NCBI GenBank assembly: GCA_021401465.1
Contig: JADDMT010000086.1
Coordinates: 1 to 64,000 of the forward strand
Direction: 5' to 3'
Source: Teratosphaeria epicoccoides
Lineage: Eukaryota > Ascomycota > Dothideomycetes > Mycosphaerellales > Teratosphaeriaceae
DNA: 64,000 nt
The notes below the pieces were generated by a model. That model had not been told where the DNA came from. It worked only from the letters and a program-made list of their open reading frames with translations, and made no database searches. Shown piece after piece: positions 1 to 10,911 of this stretch. The first letter of the stretch is position 1. Every line of letters begins with the position of its first letter. Both the position numbers and the translations under genes were made by a program.

Positions 1-127
1 TCGGACGACATACGAGCCAACGTATGTACGAAGGACCCCCTCGCCATATGTGGCAGGGTCACTGCATGCCAAGGGCGGCTATTAGAACCCATGCGGTTCA
101 AATGGTCCCCTAGTATCAACCGTATCA
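1..127 (-). repeat. Partial LTR of the TGATA..TATCA chromovirus family (right end)
   Basis: This segment matches the last 127 bases of the 360-bp LTRs at 8053-8412, 15886-16245, 23531-23889, 31347-31706 and 32393-32752. It ends in GTATCA like the intact copies. The sequence after it is not the polypurine tract seen next to 3' LTRs. It is therefore the outer end of a minus-strand element lying upstream of the window, or a solo LTR. Confidence 0.85.
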
Positions 128-659
128 TCTACGCTACACATCTAAGCCGCTAGTAATAGAGGGTATGACTCCATGCATATGAATACTATACACTTTAGAT
201 TTATATATAAAACTACTCGAAATTCGGGATTCCTAGCTAAAATAGCGCTCGTACTACCTGCGATCGACAGAATGAGTTAGCTAATAATAACTGCTACTAG
301 TATACTCCTAGCACATCCATTTTCGTCTACTCTAGGCCCTCCTTTACTACTATACTCTAATAACACTTGATTCTTCTATTAACCTAAACACTAACCCTAA
401 CTACGCATAGCTAGCTAACAGGATGAACCGTCCGAGCGGCAATTAGCTACCTGCGCGGCACGCGCACCTTTCTAGGGGTCGGGTGTTTATAGTAATTAAC
501 GCGTCTATAAGCGCCGTAGCCTTTATAACATACTACGTCGATAATGGCTTCATAGCGCATACTATACTACACAGGCTGCGGCAAGGCATTAAAAGGTCAT
601 AGTAGTTATGCCTAGCATGTTCCTACCTACATGGCGGCGAAGTTTTAGCACTTCATTAA
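128..659. other. Unassigned RIP-mutated sequence left of element A
   Basis: No domain or long frame was recognised. TAG and TAA triplets occur in all frames and TpA is frequent, as in the rest of the repeat block. Element A inserted at its right edge (ATTAA at 655-659). Removing A makes this stretch continuous with 7672 onward, so it is part of the older host sequence into which A jumped. A short stretch at 383-398 that looks like CTAACCCTAAC is a single occurrence, not telomeric repeat. Confidence 0.5.
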
Positions 660-1143
660 TGTTATAAGGGTAGGTGCCGATAGTAGGAAGGTGACTAGGT
701 ATTAGACTCGCAGAGCTGTAAAGAATATCGACAATAGCGGTTAACCTTGTAACTAACTATCCCCTAGGGAAAGGGAATTGAGAATTAAGCACGAAGCTCC
801 TAACTGCCTGTCCTAAAGCCAGCCCTATATACTAGAGAGACAGAGCAGCTCTGTTAGATCTGTCGACAGACCTGACAGATCTGTGTCTGTAGATCTGTAG
901 ACTAACCCTACAGATCTAAGGGTCTATCATCCTATGACAGATCCCTTCTTCCTTATAGGCCTATAGATCTGTAGACTAACCCTATAGATCCGGGGATCTG
1001 TCCTTACGTGACAGATCCTTTCTCCTATGACTATGCCTATAACTCATAGTACTCCTATGACAGTACTATGACTCATAGCACTTAGGACCCTCACGATCCT
1101 GTATCCTATAGTACTCTAGACAGTACTCCTAACACCTATGACA
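660..1143 (-). repeat. 3' LTR of chromovirus A
   Basis: It aligns end to end with 7183-7666. By eye I count about 22 differences in 484 positions, all transitions. Nearly all are CpA or TpG in one copy against TpA in the other. The LTR contains repeated AGATCTGT-like words and several CAGTACT words. Its first two bases TG and last two CA are intact. Confidence 0.93.
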
Positions 1144-1156
1144 CTATCCCCCTCTT
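1144..1156 (-). other. Polypurine tract of chromovirus A
   Basis: On the minus strand this reads AAGAGGGGGATAG directly before the 3' LTR. That is the expected place for the plus-strand DNA primer of an LTR retrotransposon, and it confirms the minus orientation of the element. Confidence 0.75.
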
Positions 1157-1219
1157 AGCCTAGCTCGTCCCTAAGCTACCTTATTAGTGCGGGGTTTCTC
1201 TTATTCTTTCTTTTGCGCT

Positions 1220-1774
1220 ATGATGTCTTCTCTTTCTACATCATTGCCTTGTGTCATTCTAGACACTAACGCCCCTTTAACGCAGAAACGCAAACGCCGC
1301 GCGAATCAAATCTATCGTTAGGGCTAGGACAGCATGAAGTCCTACACTTAGTGTCAAGAGCTAAAGCTCGTTTGTTAGGTACACATTTCCTTGGGGAAAT
1401 GTTCGTAATGTCACTTTAGCAACTGTCGGAGTTGCGACGCGAAGGTAACAGAGGTCGAATAGAAGAAGTTAGGCGATTGGCGGAAAAGACTAATTGCTAA
1501 TCTCGATCGTGCGAAGGCGGTCCTAGCCAAGGCTTCGTAGAAGATGCTAGAGGCGCATGCAAAGGAGATGCGTCTTCGAAAACAGTTAGATGTAGTCGAC
1601 TGGGAGGTCGAAGATAGTCGCGCTCTCGAGGAGCGCGAGATCAGGGAGGAGGAGGCTAAGGAACAAGCTCTCTCGCAGGCTGGGTTTCTCCTTGACCTAG
1701 ATCCTTCTGCGGGTCTCGCTCTTAGTCCTACGACATGGAGCGTAATAGAGGGTTTCGCTAACGCCTCATATTAG
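1220..1774 (+). pseudogene. Antisense coiled-coil ORF inside chromovirus A
   Basis: A single plus-strand frame can be followed from ATGATG at 1220 to TAG at 1774, opposite in direction to gag-pol and located after the chromodomain. It is broken by several TAG/TAA codons, which fit RIP of CAG, CAA or TGG. The last 76 codons (1544-1774) are open. They are rich in Glu, Lys, Arg and Ala with heptad-like spacing, suggesting a coiled coil, and end in a hydrophobic, Leu-rich tail. The N-terminal part has a basic patch (KRKRR) that could be a nuclear localisation signal. I do not recognise the family. It may be an accessory gene of the retrotransposon or the remnant of a captured gene. Confidence 0.45.
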
Positions 1775-1863
1775 GGTTTCCTGGATGGCGTGATAGCCGA
1801 GCTAGTCGACGGCGTCTCGCAGGAGTCTAGTCGTGGCTTAGGATCTTCTTCCTAGGTTCGTTC

Positions 1864-4800
1864 CTTTCTCGAAACTTCGTATCTTTTGCTAACAGTTTCG
1901 CAGGTGTTCTAGGGGTTCCCATGTGTTCTCGGTACTCCTATATCCTTCCCATTTTACTAAGTACTCTCGCTGTCTGTCCCGCTAGCGAGTGTCGATAATC
2001 CTCTCGACAGTGTACTCCGGTTCTTCTACTTTAGGGTCAAGTAGTAAGGGTTCTGATTACAGTGCAGCGTCCGGCGCTGCTTGTTCTAGCAGAGAGACAT
2101 AGAACACAGGGTGTATTCTCATCTGCTCGGGTAGCTGTAACTCAAAATTAACTGGTCCCTTCTTAGCCTTAATCCTGAATGGTCCTAGTTTTACAGCGTC
2201 TAGTTTCTTACTCGGCTTGTCCGATTTGATGTGTCGGCAGAGGAGATATACCTTGTCCCCCTCCTTTAGAATTAGTCCCTTAATTCTTTTACGATTCGCG
2301 TACTATGCCATGTTCTGCTAATAGAACTATAGGTCGAGTCATGCTTCTGTTTGCAGTCAGCGTAGATGTTCTACTCGTCCGAGTGCTGCTAGGTTCGGAT
2401 TACTAGCTAAGACGTCTAGAATGTCTTCCATAGCTAATCTATATGCCATCTGAAATGGCGAGAGTCCTGTCGACTCTGCTAGCGTACTATTATACGCGAG
2501 CTATGCTATTAGTAACAACTCTACCTAGTTGTTCTAGTCCCTATTAACATAGGATCGAAGGTACTGTTCTAACGTCTGATTTAGGCGTTCTGTCTGTCTA
2601 TCCGTCTAAGGGTAGAAGGAAGTACTTAGTCGATGTTTGACCTGGAATTGTCTCATTAGGGCTCTCTAGAAGTTAGAGGTAAACACGGATCCTCGATCCG
2701 TTACTAGGTCCTGTGGCATGCCGTGTAGTGCTACTACCTATTTGATGAAGACATGCGCGATATCTTTAGTCTTGAAGTCTTCGCGGTAAGGGATAAACTT
2801 CCTAAACTTAGTGAATTAGTCGACTACTACCATGATCCTGTCGAAGAACTCATTAGTAGCGGGTTCTCTCGACTAAGGTAGTTTAACGATAAAATCTATA
2901 GCGAGCGATTCCCATGGCCGTTAAGGTACCTTTAGTAGTCGTAGTAGCCTATACGGTTTGTGACAGTTATGCTTACTTCGTTAGCAAGTTACACATCGAC
3001 GGACGTAGTCCTCGATTGCCTTGCCTATCCTAGGGAAGTAATATTCTTGTCAGAGAATTTGCTTCATTTTAGACACTCCTAGGTATCCTGCCTGAGGTAC
3101 GTCGTGTCAGAGGTGTAGTAGTTCCGATCGTAAAGACGTTAGCATGTATACTAATCCTTGAAATAGAAGGATTCTGTCTTTGTCTTCCTAATCCTCCTGT
3201 CTATTAATGTCGTCGCGGACAGCGAGCGCAGTTAGGTCATGGATTAGGGCGTTCTTCAGGTCGTCCTGAAATCTACTAGTCTATGTGACAGTCGTGGCCG
3301 CAAGTCAGTTGACTCCTAGCGTGCCATCGCTATTTTCCTGGAGAACAGCATGTTTCTCCTACTTCACGCCCTTCATGTAGTCCGTCTAGTAGCTAAGTGC
3401 ATCGGCGCGTGCGTTATCAGTCCCCTTGCGATAGACAATCTTGCAGTTAAAACTAGAGAGCTCCTCGCTCTACTAAACCTGTCGTCAGTTTAACTCTTTC
3501 GTCGTTATGAAGTATCGCAAGTTCTCATGGTCTGTGTAGACCATGACCTAGTACTTAGAACCTTCTAAGTAGACTCGCTAGGCCTTGTAGGCGTCTACTA
3601 TAGCTAGAAGTTCTTTGTTATAGACATTGTAACGGAGTTCAGGTCTAGACAATTTCCTCGAGTAGTAGGCGACTAGCTGTAGTCGTCTACTCGGTCCTAG
3701 TTAACTCAAGCATGCCCTGAGTGCTACGTCAGAGGCATCTGTTTTAACTATGATAGGTTTATCTAGGTCGAACACAAGTAAGATTAGCTGATCTGTAAAT
3801 CGTCGCTTAAGTTCCTTGAAGGCATTCCGTTAGGCGTCGTCCTATACGAATAGTGTATCCTTCGTCATAAGAGTCGTAAGTAGTGCTATAATCTTCGAAT
3901 AGTTTGCCACAAATCTCCTGTAGAAGTTAGCGAATCTAAGGAAGGACTATACTTCCTTAACATTAGTCGGCGTAGGCTACTCTTTTACGACCTAGACTTT
4001 CTTAGTGTCTATCTTGATTCTATTCCATGCTACTACGTAGCTAAGGAATTGTACTTCCTGCTTATGAAACTCGCTCTTCTGCGGCTTGACCTTTAGCTAG
4101 TAACCCTGGAGTTTCTGAAGTACCTTACGCACATGAGTCCTATGCTCTTCGATCGTCTAGGAGTAGACAAGGATGTCGTCTAGATATACAACTACAAAGA
4201 CGTCGAGGTACTCTTGTAGCACGTTGTTAATAAATGCCTGCCATATAGCCAGGGCGTTTGTCAACCTAAATAGTATGACTATGTACTCGTAGTGTCCGAA
4301 CCTAGTTCGGAACGCAGTCTTCTATTCTTCGCCTTCCTTAATTTGAATTCGATTATACGCTCCGGGTATGTCGAACTTCGAGAACTACATTGCTCCTTGC
4401 AGGCGGTCCTGTAATTCCGAGAGCAAAGGAAGCGGATAACTATTCTTTATTATGATGTCGTTTAATCTACAATAATCTACGCAGAGTCGCTAGTTATCTT
4501 CCCCCTTAGGCACAAACAGGATCGGATATCCGGCTAGGGACTACGACTCGCGGATGAAGCCTTTCCGGAGGTTGTCTTCTAGGTATTTCTGGAGAATCTC
4601 TAGTTTCGCTGCTAACAACAGGCGAACTAATTGCTTCGTTAGTGTCTTACTAGGGAGTAAGGGTATCCCGTAGTCCTACTCCTAGTGTTCTAGCAGAGCT
4701 TCTTAGTCGGGTTCTTCCTCGAAAAGAGTAGCGAACTCTTTATACTCATTAGGAACTATGAATTCGACCTTGACTTCTAATTGCGTTGCTTTGACCTATA

Positions 4801-6100
4801 GGACGTGCACTTCCTGTTCTAGATCCTTGATAGTAGCTACTATCTCGCTTGAAGTCATAGCACATATTTCGATCTTGCCTAGTACGTCGTGTACTACAGG
4901 TAGAGGTATCGATCTTGAGAGTTCCGGGAACTAGATCCTCTCATTCTTCTAGTCGATATAGGGGTTAGCGTTTCTTAGCTATGGCAACCCTAGTACTACA
5001 TCTAAGCCTAGTGACTCTGTGATGTCGAACTAGAGCATCTCTCGGTAGCATCCTATCCGCAGAGGCATCATCTCGGTCTCTTCGTCAACTACTCCTTAGT
5101 TGTACGTAACCGGCTTTCCATTAATCGCTTGTAGCGAGAAAGCATTCGTCTTCGCCTGTAGCTTTATCCTAGCTGTCCTGGCGAACTTAGGCGTCATGAA
5201 GATTCCAGTACATCCTGAATCTATTAAGGCCCTGGCTAGCGTCTTGTTAATATGCACCTATACTCTAAGGTTGTTCGCGTATCTGGCGCCGATCGCGGCA
5301 CATTGTTACAGCCCTGTCTAGTCTGTCCGTAGGTCTAATTCTAGCGGACCTCGTCGTTTCCCGAATAACTGTCTTTACGGACTAGTTCAGGGATCGTGCG
5401 GTCTTAGCTTCTTCTCTAAGCGTTACCGTTTTCTGGCCTAAGAGATCGTTCTCGTTCTTGGCCTCGCTATTCCTGCGCGTTCCTTGCGTACTCTATCTTT
5501 AAATGATAGACTTAGAGTCGTAGCGCTCGTGGAATCTGAATACCTTCGTGGGTTAGGTAGCCTCCCTAGGGCGTGAACTCTACCCCGAACAGTACAATTT
5601 CTTGGACAACTTTCTGATGCGCGTGAGGTTAAGCTACGACTAGTAGTCTCCTTAGGTGTCGTCGCATACGGTCGGCTAGTTCGTCATACTAAAGCTAGTC
5701 GACGTGTTGTACTCCATTAATCTATGGGCAAGCCTGAGCCTATTAGTTCTGTATGATTCGGATAATGTCGAGTCTGATGTCATGTAGCGGCATGGCCTAT
5801 CGCTCTATGCTCTCGTCTTCCTCGGAACCAGGAATGACGGCTTCGACAAGCTCGTAGTTGTCGTCTAAACCCTCTTCTTCTTCTTCTAGTTCCTGTTGCC
5901 TTAGGACTGTCGCACTAGAAAGTGTACCCCTTAGCGCACAGATCGACTACGCCTTGTTTCGACTAGGGTACTATCCGGAACTATCTTTTATTACTCATGT
6001 GAATTCGACAATCGTCGTCGTAGCACGCAGTCTAAGTAAGTGCGGCATAGTCCGGTTCTCGAGTAGCGGCGGCCTTTTGCTTAGGTGCCGTCGTTGTTAC
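1864..6100 (-). pseudogene. pol of chromovirus A (protease/RT/RNase H/integrase/chromodomain), RIP-inactivated
   Basis: Reading right to left on the minus strand, the reverse transcriptase palm motif YLDDILVY is at 4163-4186. Integrase motifs follow near 2880-3080 (a CVTC zinc-binding pair, then PWESLAIDFIVKLP) and near 2740-2840 (VVVD and FTKFRKFIPYRE). The GPF-like C-terminal motif (KLGPFRIK) is near 2180. A well-kept chromodomain at 1864-2017 has the aromatic cage-type pattern EYLVKWEGY...NTWEP. The polyprotein would replicate and integrate the element, with the chromodomain guiding insertion to methylated histone tails, as known for chromoviruses. Numerous TAG stops make it a pseudogene. 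Domain edges are approximate. Confidence 0.9.
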
Positions 6101-6148
6101 GCGAGCCTGCTCTATCCTAGGCAGCTCTTGTCGTTGCTTCTTAGCAAA

Positions 6149-7100
6149 ACATTCGCGGGCAAAGTGTCCTTTCTTTCTACAGTAGTAGCACTCGAGATTA
6201 CTCTTGTCGAATGGCTTCTTCAGACCATTCTAGGGAGGAGAGCCCTTCCGCGGCTTTCCTCGGGGTCTATTCCTAGGACGCCCCTTAGTCGCATCTAACT
6301 CCATAGGTTAGAGACCGTAGTAATTGCTTCGCCATTTCGGTGCCGATCGTTAGACCTTATGGTTAGCCTGCGCCAGCTTGCGATTTCCATGTTGTCGTTC
6401 TTACTGTCGTTCCTAGATGCGATTATCGATTCTAATCGCGAGATCGCTCATTTCCTTGAATGTCGTTAGCCGATCTCCTCGGGCAATTTCGTCTTTAACC
6501 GTCTCCTTTAGTCCCTAGTAGAACTGAGCAGCTAAAGCGTTATCATTCTAGTCGACTCGAGCAGAGAGGGTCTGAAAGTCCGCGCAGTACTTAGTAGCGG
6601 AACCCTTCTGCTAGATTCCTAGGAGAGCTCTCTTAGCCTCTTGTTGCTTATTACCGAGCCTAAACGCTTCGCGTAATGCCTTAAACAAAGACTTGTCTAA
6701 GTTGAGAATCTCCCTAGTCGTCGTCTTCCTAGCTTCGGCGCTGCTAACATGATCCAGATAATCTGTCAGATGAGGCTAGATAAACTCAAACGCCGGTCCC
6801 TTCAGGTAAGAGACAATGTACATTATTCGCTTATGATGTGTCGTAAACCGTTCCGTATCTATGTTAAATGCTAACTAGCATTATAGGATAAACATCTTGA
6901 CCTAAGATCGTTGTCCTATAAACTCTGTAGGGCTTCCTATCTTGAAGCCGTTATTGCCGTGTCTATTCCTAGTAGTTAAACCTGCGACGGATGCTAGAGC
7001 TATCTCGCTAAGGTAAATGGATTCGAGCTACTACATGATTTGAGGTATAGCGGCAACTTGTTCTCGTGGTGTCAGTTGACTGTCGCTAGAACTTGAACTA
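6149..7100 (-). pseudogene. gag of chromovirus A with CCHC zinc knuckle
   Basis: The minus strand at 6149-6190 reads CYYCRKKGHFAREC, a perfect CX2CX4HX4C retroviral zinc knuckle of the nucleocapsid type. The region from there to about 7100 lies between pol and the 5' LTR, where gag belongs. It contains TAG stops in the gag frame. The plus-strand open frame over 5858-6298 is only a shadow of this minus-strand coding region. Confidence 0.85.
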
Positions 7101-7182
7101 ACAGTTAAAGAACTACTTGACATAGGCGTATGTTAAGCGCTCGACGAGTCTCCTGATGCTTCCTTAGAAGTAGTGCTCAAAA

Positions 7183-7666
7183 TGTCATAAGGGTAGGTGC
7201 CGATAGCAGGAAGGTGACTAGGTGTTAGACTCGCAGAGCTGTAAAGAATATCGACAATAGCGGTTAACCTTGTAACTGACTATCCCCTAGGGAAAGGGAA
7301 TTAAGAATTAAGCACGAAGCTCCTAACTGCCTGTCCTAAAGCCAGCCCTATATACTAGAGAGACAGAGCAGCTCTGTTAGATCTGTCGACAGACCTAACA
7401 GATCCGTGTCTGTAGATCTGTAGACTAACCCTATAGATCTAAGGGTCTGTTATCCCATGACAGATCCCTTCTTCCTTATAGGCCTATAGATCTGTAGACT
7501 GACCCTACAGATCCGGGGATCTGTCCTCACGTGACAGATCCTTTCTCCTATGACTATGCCTATGACTCATAGTACTCCTATGACAGTACTATAACTTATA
7601 GCACTTAGGACCCTTACGATCCTGTATCCTATAGTACTCCGGACAGTACTCCTGACACCCATGACA
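7183..7666 (-). repeat. 5' LTR of chromovirus A
   Basis: It begins TGTCATAAGG and ends CCCATGACA, so the outer 6 bases form a perfect inverted repeat. It is the partner of 660-1143 and is followed directly by the second ATTAA target-site copy at 7667-7671. Primer-binding sequence would be expected just left of 7183. The sequence there does not match a primer tRNA that I can name, possibly because of RIP. Confidence 0.93.
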
Positions 7667-7681
7667 ATTAATTAGAGCACT

Positions 7682-8035
7682 ATGGATCTTAGACCTAACG
7701 AGAAATACGCGTCAGATTCGAACATCTCCTTAGACTTAAACGACAGAGTCGAAACTTAATTAGCAGACGATGTCCTTACCTACAAGGAGGGGACATTAGT
7801 CGACGACGCTACGGGAGTAGATAGGTAGTATGTTACAAATAAGGAACTAGTTATAGTCGTTAAGCCTATGTTTAATAAGGCTCACATGTAAGAGAAGGAG
7901 ATAGTAGCGACAGCTAGGGCAATCGACAATGACAGTAGTAACATTGACGCGCTTAGTCTCTACGACGACCTAGCAGCATTCACAAGAGACGCTACATATC
8001 TAGATAGACAATATGGAGACACAAATAGCAGCTAA
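7682..8035 (+). pseudogene. Orphan acidic ORF with three stops, host sequence between A and B
   Basis: From ATG at 7682 to TAA at 8035 one frame of 118 codons is interrupted by only three stops (TAA, TAG, TAA). All could derive from CAA, CAG or TGG. The predicted product is strongly acidic (many Asp) with no cysteine and no recognised domain. It lies in the stretch between the insertion sites of elements A and B, upstream of and on the same strand as the Plavaka transposase relic. It could be an upstream gene of that older transposon. The function is unknown. Confidence 0.4.
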
Positions 8036-8052
8036 GCGGGTAGGCTACATAG

Positions 8053-8412
8053 TAATATCAATATATATGCTATATAATATGAAAATATTTCGTAGTGTGA
8101 CAGAGTAATCCGACCTTTTAATAGGTACAAGATAGCGCTACTTTCTGCTTCTCGCAGAGGTAGCGCTAAGGGTGCTTATAACCCCTAACGCCCCTTAATT
8201 AGGGAAAGCATGTCTAAGCCTAACCCTGTAGGGGTACTATAGGAATAGCGACGTAGGGGCTTCCTACGTTAACTATCGATCCTACTTAGACGACATACGA
8301 GCTAATGTATGTACGAAGGACCCCCTTACTATATGTAGCAGGGTTACTACATGCTAAGGGCGGGCATCAGAACCTATGCGGCTCTAATAGCCCCGTAGTA
8401 TTAACCGTATTA
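8053..8412 (-). repeat. 3' LTR of chromovirus B
   Basis: This is a 360-bp LTR. Its ends read TAATATCA and GTATTA here, but TGATATCG and GTATCA in less mutated copies, so the original ends are TGATA and TATCA, a perfect 5-base inverted repeat. Inside are two near-palindromic blocks, AGCGCT..AGCGCT and CCCCTTAATTAGGG. Confidence 0.92.
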
Positions 8413-8426
8413 CTGCCCCTCCTCCT
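8413..8426 (-). other. Polypurine tract of chromovirus B
   Basis: On the minus strand this reads AGGAGGAGGGGCAG immediately before the 3' LTR. The same tract is present at 23890 onward in copy C. It fixes the orientation of both elements. Confidence 0.75.
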
Positions 8427-9208
8427 ATGAGGATGTCCCTAGCCTTACTAAGTAATATACGCGGAACATATAGGGTATAGGATGTAGCACGCTTACACTA
8501 CACAAGAGTAAATAGGTAGATAGCCTACATAACATGTGTTATGCGTATACCTTAACACCTTCGTAGCGAGTACGGGGTAGAGGCTACTAACTCGGGCGGG
8601 TTTTAATCTGTCACATGTTAGGCAGCTTTATAATACCTTTGCTTTACATGCAGATCAAGATATCAGGAAACTACAAGTACGTACTTTAGTTAATCTTTGA
8701 AATAGTAGGGCGAGCATGCGCGCTAGCCTCGCCAAGTAGCTTAGCTATCCCTATTTAGTCGTGACTGCGAAGAACGTGTTACAGAACCTCAGGGTAGTAG
8801 GAATATACGTAGACGCTTTACGCGTACTACTTGAAACAGTAGGAGCGCGCTCCTAGCGTAGGTCTCGCCACATTTTCATGCTAGTAGACTAGCATAAGTG
8901 TAGTCGACGCACATGCGTAACAGCCGCGTTATCTGTTCTTACATTATTCGGTTGCCTTATAAGTTAACTAAAGGTAGGTACTCTGCACATGTAGTTTAAG
9001 TTACTAGCTTAACAGTTACGGTAGGCAACAGGGGGGCTGTTAGAGGGTATAAAAACCCTCGTCGCTTTCCTAAACTTCCTGTTCTAAAACACTAACATCG
9101 ACCTCTGCTTCTATTTCGCTTAGCTTGCGCCTCGCCGTGTCTGTAGGTCTAAACTAGAGCTTCTTCTTCTTCAATTAATTAATCAAGATCAATTAACTTA
9201 TCTTAGTA

Positions 9209-10711
9209 ATAATAGCTTATGTACTACAGACTAAGTTCGACGCTACTCGCTCTGCCCGCGATTGTCGCTTGTGTCGACGATGCCTTAATAACCTTAGCAG
9301 CTAAGCTACACACATCTCTCCTCTACGTGTTAGTAAGGCATCCCCTACCTACAAGGTATGCGTGGCTTGTACTAACTAAAGCGTAGCTAAGATCTACGTT
9401 AGCAGATTTAATAAGGGCGGTATCTACTACAATTATGTTAACTATAATAGCAAGCATCAAAAATGCCAAGACCTCCCTGAAGAGGTATATGGCGAGTACA
9501 ACTAGCTCTGCTATAACATTAATGACTTCTAGAGTACGCACGACAAGAGGGTTGCTAAAGGTACTCTGACTATAAACAGGCTACAGGCTAAGTACTACAA
9601 GGTACTTGCCTACCTGCTTGGCGCCCTCTCGTGCTTTACCGCGACTACTAACCGTTCTTACAGTAGTATTTGCTTCGACTCTCTACTAACAGGCGAAAAC
9701 GTTTGTCTAGGTCTAATTGCAGACTTAGTCTAGAAGATCTTAAAGGTACTAACTGTTAGGGTTAAGACCTTCGCTATAGTACGTATATAGTGTAGGTACC
9801 CTCTAAGTATAAATGCTAACTTTCTCCGCTAGGCTAACGTTAGCGTCGAGAAATATCTGACTAGCCGCTAGCGTTAGCAACTCGGGGCCCTTGCCTCTTT
9901 TAATGATGACTTCGAGATGTAGATGATCTGCAAGAAGGTTATCAAGCAATTCACCGTTCCCGCTACTAAGGCCATGCCCTAGCGCCGTACTAAGAGGCAG
10001 CCTGCCTCTAAGCTAGTCCTAAGGACTAAGCTGTAAGTTACTTACTCAAATCCTGTCGCGTGTATATAGCTAACACATTGTAGCGCCGCCGCTTACGCTG
10101 CCTCGACGCCGCTATCCAAGAAGAAGAAGAAGAAGGCTAGGGCCGAAATTAAGGTTAGCGACAAGGAAGCTAAACCTTCCCCGCTTGCGATCTGCACCGC
10201 GTCCGCTAAGACGCTAAGGCATAAGCCTCTAGGCTAGATCTTTGAGGATAAGGAGGATGACGACGTCTAGGATACCTTCGGTCCTAACGTAGTCTCTTTG
10301 TGCTATAGTACTACCGTACTAGTTACGCCTAAGGAAGACACTAAGTCTGATGATATAGTCGATACTCGTGTCAAGAAGCGCAAGATAATCTTAAGGGCTA
10401 AGCGCGACAGCTGCAAGCCTGCCTAAGTCTCTTTGCCTTCTAATACTAAGGATAAGGTAGTTGTCGCGACTAGGCGTAGTAAGGATATCGCTAGCTCTCT
10501 AGCTACTATAGGCTCTAAAGACAAGCTCTCTTGTAACCTACTAAAGAAGAAGATGCTAGCCTCTCTTTATGGCGTTACTACTCCTGTTACTCATAGTCGC
10601 TTCGGGGTGTTTAGTAGACCCCGTGTAGGTAGGTAGTCCCTAGCGGACTATAACAAGAAAGACTCTTCTGCTTTAGGTTTAGTCAGGAAGCCCTTAACTA
10701 GTAATCGCTAA
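9209..10711 (+). pseudogene. Antisense Cys/Lys-rich ORF of chromovirus B (about 500 codons)
   Basis: One plus-strand frame runs about 500 codons, antisense to pol, and is interrupted almost only by TAG codons. The longest open piece is 10433-10636. The product has a CRLCRRC motif (9263-9283), a second Cys-poor zinc-finger-like region (Cys in copy C, Tyr here), a QRRTKRQP basic stretch, a run of six lysines (about 10118-10135) and an acidic segment EDKEDDD. The start is uncertain: ATAATA at 9209 could be two RIP-mutated ATG codons. Copy C keeps the same frame at 24686-26190. Cys pairs plus lysine runs suggest a nuclear nucleic-acid-binding protein. This is inference and no family is recognised. 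Confidence 0.5.
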
Positions 10712-10911
10712 GCATTAGCTACGAAGCTAATCCGAGCATGTCTCTTGTTCTCCTTAGGTTTTTTCTAGGTGTGCCTTTAGGCATTAATGATGTATAAGTA
10801 GGGCGTTTGCTTCTCGTTGTTACTTCGCGCGTTATGTACTACATACATGTGTTAAGAATTCTGCTCTAAAACCCTTATCTTCCTATGAATTAACCTTCTT
10901 AAGCCCTACTT

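Larger units (their letters stand above)
660..7666 (-). mobile_element. Ty3/gypsy chromovirus A, full-length with LTRs and target-site duplication
   Basis: The element is 7,007 bp and flanked by two 484-bp LTRs (660-1143 and 7183-7666) with TGTCAT/ATGACA ends. A perfect 5-bp target-site duplication ATTAA lies at 655-659 and 7667-7671. All retroviral domains read on the minus strand: a gag zinc knuckle (6149-6190), reverse transcriptase YLDDILVY (4163-4186), integrase, a GPF-like motif and a chromodomain (1864-2017). A polypurine tract sits next to the left LTR, so the right LTR is the 5' one. Every domain is interrupted by in-frame stops, mostly TAG, as expected from RIP of CAG and TGG codons. 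The element is not autonomous now. An extra plus-strand frame (1220-1774) lies between chromodomain and 3' LTR. Confidence 0.95.

Noticed and set aside
80..110. GGTTCAAAT resembling a tRNA B box
   Set aside because: It lies inside the LTR and no tRNA cloverleaf or A box can be built around it.
383..400. Telomere-like CTAACCCTAAC near the window start
   Set aside because: A single imperfect occurrence without tandem array. The surrounding DNA is ordinary RIP-mutated sequence.
5858..6298. 146-codon plus-strand open frame in element A
   Set aside because: It is the complement of the minus-strand gag zinc-knuckle region (CYYCRKKGHFAREC). TAG-rich minus coding turns into CTA on the plus strand, which leaves plus frames open by chance.
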